Shown here in pieces: positions 60,199 to 63,608 of a stretch of DNA of 63,608 nucleotides. The stretch comes from Roridomyces roridus (Eukaryota > Basidiomycota > Agaricomycetes > Agaricales > Mycenaceae), in the NCBI GenBank assembly GCA_029378245.1, contig JARKIF010000180.1, positions 1 to 63,608 of the forward strand. The letters are read 5' to 3'. A model generated the notes under the pieces. The model did not search any database. It was not told the origin of the DNA and was given only the letters and a program-made list of their open reading frames with translations. A program made the translations under genes and the position numbers. How positions within the stretch are numbered: the first letter of the stretch is position 1; each line of letters begins with the position of its first letter.

Positions 60199-62060
60199 AT
60201 GGGCTTCGACTCTTACAAGAAGCGGTTGCTCGGCTGGCTCTCGTACGCCTTTGGGAGCGAAATCTTCGTGACCGTATCGTTGACCCTATTCCTCCCACTC
60301 GCCCTTGAACAGTTTGGCGCGAGAGAATGGATACCTGCTTCCCGACCGCACTGAGAGATGTCCTGCCAGTACCTCGGATGAGTCTCAGACCTGCGCTGTC
60401 AAGATTGGGTGGTTCTGGGTCGATAGCGCGAGCTTCAGGTGCGTTGCTATCCTTTCGGAGAGTCTTTAGTTGACTGGCAGCAAGTTTATATGTCTATTCG
60501 ATATCTGTCGCGTTGCAGGCGCTGACCGTCATCTCCATGGGCGGAATAGCAGACCACCGTACGCTTATTTCTCCGCAGCTGCGTCTCTTGTCTGAATGTA
60601 GCCATTCCAAGCTCCCCATCGTAAACTGCTTCTCGTATCCTTCGGGGGGGCAGGCTCTCTCGCGGCAACCGCGTTCCTCCTCATCTCATCCTCCTCTCCC
60701 GTGTGGTTCCTTGCTGCCCTCCTCACTTGCATCGCCAATGTCAGCTTTGGTGCCTCCACGGTCGCCATGAACGCGTATCTCCCGTCCTGGCCAAAGACTC
60801 GCCCGAGGTCGTGGAGATACTACATGAGCTTCAGGAAGCGAGCGGCACTAATTCTAGGGATGATACCGAGGAGGGGTGTAGGCCGCGCATCCGAGGACGC
60901 AGAAGCGCCTCTCATATCACGTACCCCTGCTCAAGAACCCACTGAGCTACAAACACGATACGAGACTGCTCTCTCGCGAGCCATGTCGCGCACTTCCTCG
61001 CTAGGGATTGCCACAGGCTACGGCGCGGGCATTCTCATGCTCATTGTAGCATTGGTTCCCGTGACAAAGCTCAACGGTCGACCTTTTCGTTGCGGCTTGC
61101 CATCGGCCTCAGTGGGATAGCCTGGGGCATCTTTACCATCCCTGCGGCTCTCTGGCTGCCTAGCTCTGTATCTTCAGAGGATTCTGGCAGTGCGCCGTGG
61201 CGGGAAACTGCTGGCGACGGCAAGTGGAGCACCCGACGAGAGATTGCGGCGGCGTGGAGGCGTCTCGGAGGGATGCTCCATCCACGAGAGATCAAGAGGC
61301 TCCGGAATACGTTCAAGTATCTTGCAGCTGGTTCCTTCTCTCTGACGGTACGTCCGCCATTCTCAGCCACGATCTCCCTTATATTTTGCCCAGGCTTCAC
61401 GACGATCACCTCCACCGCGATGCTTTTCGGGAAAAACTCGTTGCATATGAAGGCTTCGTCCCTCGTTCTCATCGGTGTGTTCTCGCCTATGGCGGGCATC
61501 GCAGGCTCCCTGCTGTGCCCGATCATACAGCGCAGGCTAGGATGGTCGAATCTTCGCGTCATCATCGTCATCGTCGCGCTCGCGTCGCTGATCCCCGCTT
61601 ACGGCTGCCTCGGCTTCCTGAGCATCTTCAAGGGGTTTGGCGGTCTCACCACCCAAGGAGAGCTGTTTGGACTGGCTATCTACTTTGGTGAAGATTTTTG
61701 CTCATTCCTTCGATTCGGCACTGATGGCGTACAGGTTTCATATATGGCGCGTTCCAAGGCTTTTCGCGCGCTTTTTATGCGGAGCTTATTCCTCCTGGAG
61801 AAGAGGCCAGATGGTATGGCTTATACTCCATCACTGACAAGGCACGTTCTTCGCATCCGAGCCCACGCCACTGCTGACCTTACTTTCAGTCGAGTTCATT
61901 CCTCGGTCCTCTGATTGTCGGTCTCATCTCGGACTTGACGGGCAATATTCGATATGGGTTTTTCTTTCTGATATTAATGATGTGGGCAGCGCTCCCGGCG
62001 CTGGTGAGTGTGGATGTAGAACGGGGACGGAAAGACGCGAGGGAGTATGTTTATAGATGA
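60199..62060 (+). pseudogene. ATG22: Atg22-like vacuolar amino-acid effluxer with several frame slips
   Basis: Conserved blocks of Atg22, an MFS-like vacuolar membrane protein that exports amino acids after autophagy, appear in order. They include RLLGWLSYAFGSEIFVTVSL (60220), ARENGYLLPDRTERCPAS, FLAALLTCIANVSFGASTVA, MNAYLPS, LAKDSPEVVEILHELQE, LGIATGYGAGILMLIVALVP, SLRLAIGLSGIAWGIFTIPA, SWFLLSDG, GFTTITSTAMLFGKNSLHM, FSRAFYAELIPPGEEARWYG and SSSFLGPLIVGLISDLTGN. The stop is at 62058. The blocks sit in different frames at about 60314 (one base extra), 60788 (one missing), 60840-60900 (frame restored), 61078 (one missing) and 61328 (one missing). No intron can explain these. Real introns are also present, the last with a GC donor (AAG|GCACGT). 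Either the gene is decaying or this stretch carries sequencing errors. Neighbouring long frames are clean, which favours decay. Confidence 0.7.
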
Positions 62061-63181
62061 TCTTCTTTTACAGCGAGTAATAGTAATATGTACAAGCCAC
62101 CGGCCTTGGTAGATAATTATTAGAAAGATTGATGAGTCCAAAAAACAAAGGCTTACCTGCTGCAAATTTACGTCTACGACGTTGGTTTCGTCCTCGGCCA
62201 TATCCAACTGTGAACGCGTAAGAGAGGAGGAGAATACGAGGGCGGCGTACCGACTCGGGAGTATCATCCTCTTGGATTCTCTGGTCTGCAAAGGTGAAAC
62301 GCAGGCCCGCTGAGATGAAGAGGGTCGGGGAAAGTGATCTGCATGAGTGCTTGGTACTAACCCCGCTCCATGTTTAATTTTTGCTGAAGATACATTCGTC
62401 AGGCAATTGAGATCAAGTCGTTCCAATCATGCTTACACAGAACTGGTCGAATACCACACCGAAGGTCGCGCTGGGTTTCATGGAAAACAGCACTGTCATC
62501 TTGTTTATGATTTCGGTTGCGTAGCTCGAATTCAAGACTCGCCCTTTGGCCAGTCCGAGTAGGCAAGTTCGACTTGTATAGTACTACGGGCACTTGGACG
62601 ATGGTGGGCACTTGGTCGATGCTGGTCACGTCGATGACGTTGGTTTCTTTTTGGTCCATTCCGAGCTGAGGAGGTCATGGATGAGAGGAAGGACTCGAGA
62701 TGGACCGCAGTGTGTACAGAGAGGGGAGTATCAGTTCTACCTGCTTTCCGTCGAAGCAAAAGCGTAACGACCCTGGTTCCTGATGCACTTTTGTCTAAGC
62801 AAAGAAATCGGCATTGGATCGAAACCCGTCGAAGCAGTTGCGCACACAGAAGAGGGGGAGGACTTGGCGGAAGGGCGCTTTCTGGCCCATATCAAAAGTC
62901 ATGGCTGTATGGAAGAAGTTGAGCATAGGGAGATTCAAGATAGCGCCAAACTGAACAGCTTTTTTTTGAGTAGGTGAACTTGACCCGATATTTTTTGGAT
63001 GGACTGGATAAAGGCTTGGAGGCTTGCATCTCGTGTTGGAGGTGGAAAAAGAAAGGATGGTCGCATCATGCAAGAAGTGTGTGTAGTACAAGTTATCATA
63101 AAGACATGCAATGAAAGAAGGCCTGCAGGCACGATGAGCCATCGGTGGTGATCCTAAAACTGAATAGGACATACCAAAAAA
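62061..63181. other. Poorly explained region with two related short minus-strand exon-like frames
   Basis: No full gene could be assembled. On the minus strand, an ATG at 62201 opens MAEDETNVVDVNLQQ followed by a GTAAGC donor. An ATG at 62659 opens MDQKETNVIDVTSIDQ, again followed by GTGCCC. Upstream of both are similar words (TGATACTCCC..., CAGTTGGA versus CAGCTCGGA). They may be duplicated exons of one unrecognised gene or a small tandem pair. Confidence 0.35.
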
Positions 63182-63608
63182 CTACAGCCATGAGGCACCA
63201 CCGGTTTGTTCTAGGCTGGAAGATGGAAATTAGGGGGTGAAGAGTTGGGAGCGAATGGAAGGCGCACAAGCAAATCTGGTCTTGGTCCTCGATCCCCAGC
63301 CTGTCAAAGAAGCGGTCAGCAAATCGTCAAGTAAAAGGCCGTGATTGGACTGACTCTGCCGGCGTGTCTTCTTTATTGATTCGATTTCCTTCATATACAA
63401 ACTTGAACGTTCCTAAAGACGCGTCAAGCCAGGTCTCGAGCTTAGAGGGCGCGTCGCGTACCGGGTTCTTTTCCAAATCGTTGCTGTGTCGGCGCGTCAA
63501 CGGCTCTGCAGCACTGAAACGCGTCAAATACTGACCTCGGCGGCTTGGAAGATTTTGGTGAACTTGGTGTTGGGCTTGACTTTTACGGTAATTTCTGACG
63601 ATAGGTAT
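63182..63608 (-). CDS. SMT3: SUMO (Smt3), 5'-partial at window edge
   Basis: This is the ubiquitin-like modifier SUMO; the N-terminal exon lies beyond the right edge. The visible first exon (63608-63536) gives SEITVKVKPNTKFTKIFQAA, then E. GT-AG introns connect it to QRFGKEPG (63467-63488), TFKFVYEGNRINKEDTPAE (about 63412-63356), LGIEDQDQICF and LEQTGGASWL, with the stop at 63182-63184. The di-glycine in EQTGG is the processing site; removal of ASWL would expose it for E1-dependent conjugation. The hydrophobic patch and GxR/KI-type loop region (FVYEGNRI) fit SUMO rather than ubiquitin or Nedd8. The junctions were chosen from splice motifs and the expected ending. Confidence 0.82.

Noticed and set aside
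62399..62659. Lipopeptide mating-pheromone precursor, considered because STE6 is in the window
   Set aside because: No frame here ends in a CaaX box, and the distance to STE6 is over 20 kb.

Overview
This is a stretch of a fungal nuclear genome, almost certainly from a mushroom-forming basidiomycete (Agaricomycetes). Genes are dense on both strands and cut by many introns of roughly 45-60 nt with GT-AG (occasionally GC-AG) borders. The recognisable proteins fit: an M36 fungalysin, an Aur1-type inositol phosphorylceramide synthase, a Prp4 splicing kinase, a Ste6-like ABC exporter, Atg22, Tvp38, Med21, a DUF3494 ice-binding protein and SUMO. I cannot fix genus or species from the sequence alone. 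No rRNA, tRNA, CRISPR or operon structure was seen.

Layout. 0.7-3.4 kb is decayed ground: a dead MFS vitamin transporter carrying a cluster of GAAGGCCTTC palindromes, then a 0.7 kb non-autonomous DNA transposon with inverted termini and a target duplication. 3.6-8.5 kb holds a convergent pair, an amidase (+) and a secreted fungalysin (-). 8.8-10.7 kb is one arm of an inverted duplication containing a Tvp38-like membrane protein; the other arm is at 43.6-45.4 kb. 10.7-12.5 kb has MED21 and an unknown gene, head to head. 12.6-15.2 kb is a tandem pair of methyltransferase-like genes. 15.7-20.6 kb carries AUR1, an AT-hook protein and a coiled-coil protein. 20.9-26.4 kb carries PRP4 and an HSPA12-like ATPase. 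26.6-28.4 kb is a C-terminally truncated paralogue of the coiled-coil protein. 28.7-31.3 kb has a Rab18-type GTPase and an ankyrin/MYND protein with a 150 bp MITE just upstream. 31.5-35 kb is repeat-rich and contains the ice-binding protein gene, a tandem repeat and a duplicated first exon of the ankyrin/MYND gene. 35-43.2 kb carries a ubiquitin-like/WLM protease, STE6 and a large membrane protein. 45.8-54.2 kb has an Alba protein, a SulP-STAS-cNMP transporter, the CFIm25 (NUDT21) subunit, an NmrA-like reductase and a small P-loop kinase with an 11-nt microexon inside its Walker A motif. 54.5-63.6 kb has a RhoGEF, an unknown membrane-anchored protein, an ATG22 copy with several frame slips, and the 3' part of a SUMO gene running off the right edge.

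Most genes are unrelated housekeeping genes rather than one pathway. The unusual parts are the rearranged, repeat-rich intervals and some gene-structure oddities (microexon, GC-AG introns, frame-neutral 48-nt introns, possible intronisation). Intron borders were read by eye from splice motifs and protein continuity; outer start and stop coordinates are firmer than internal junctions.
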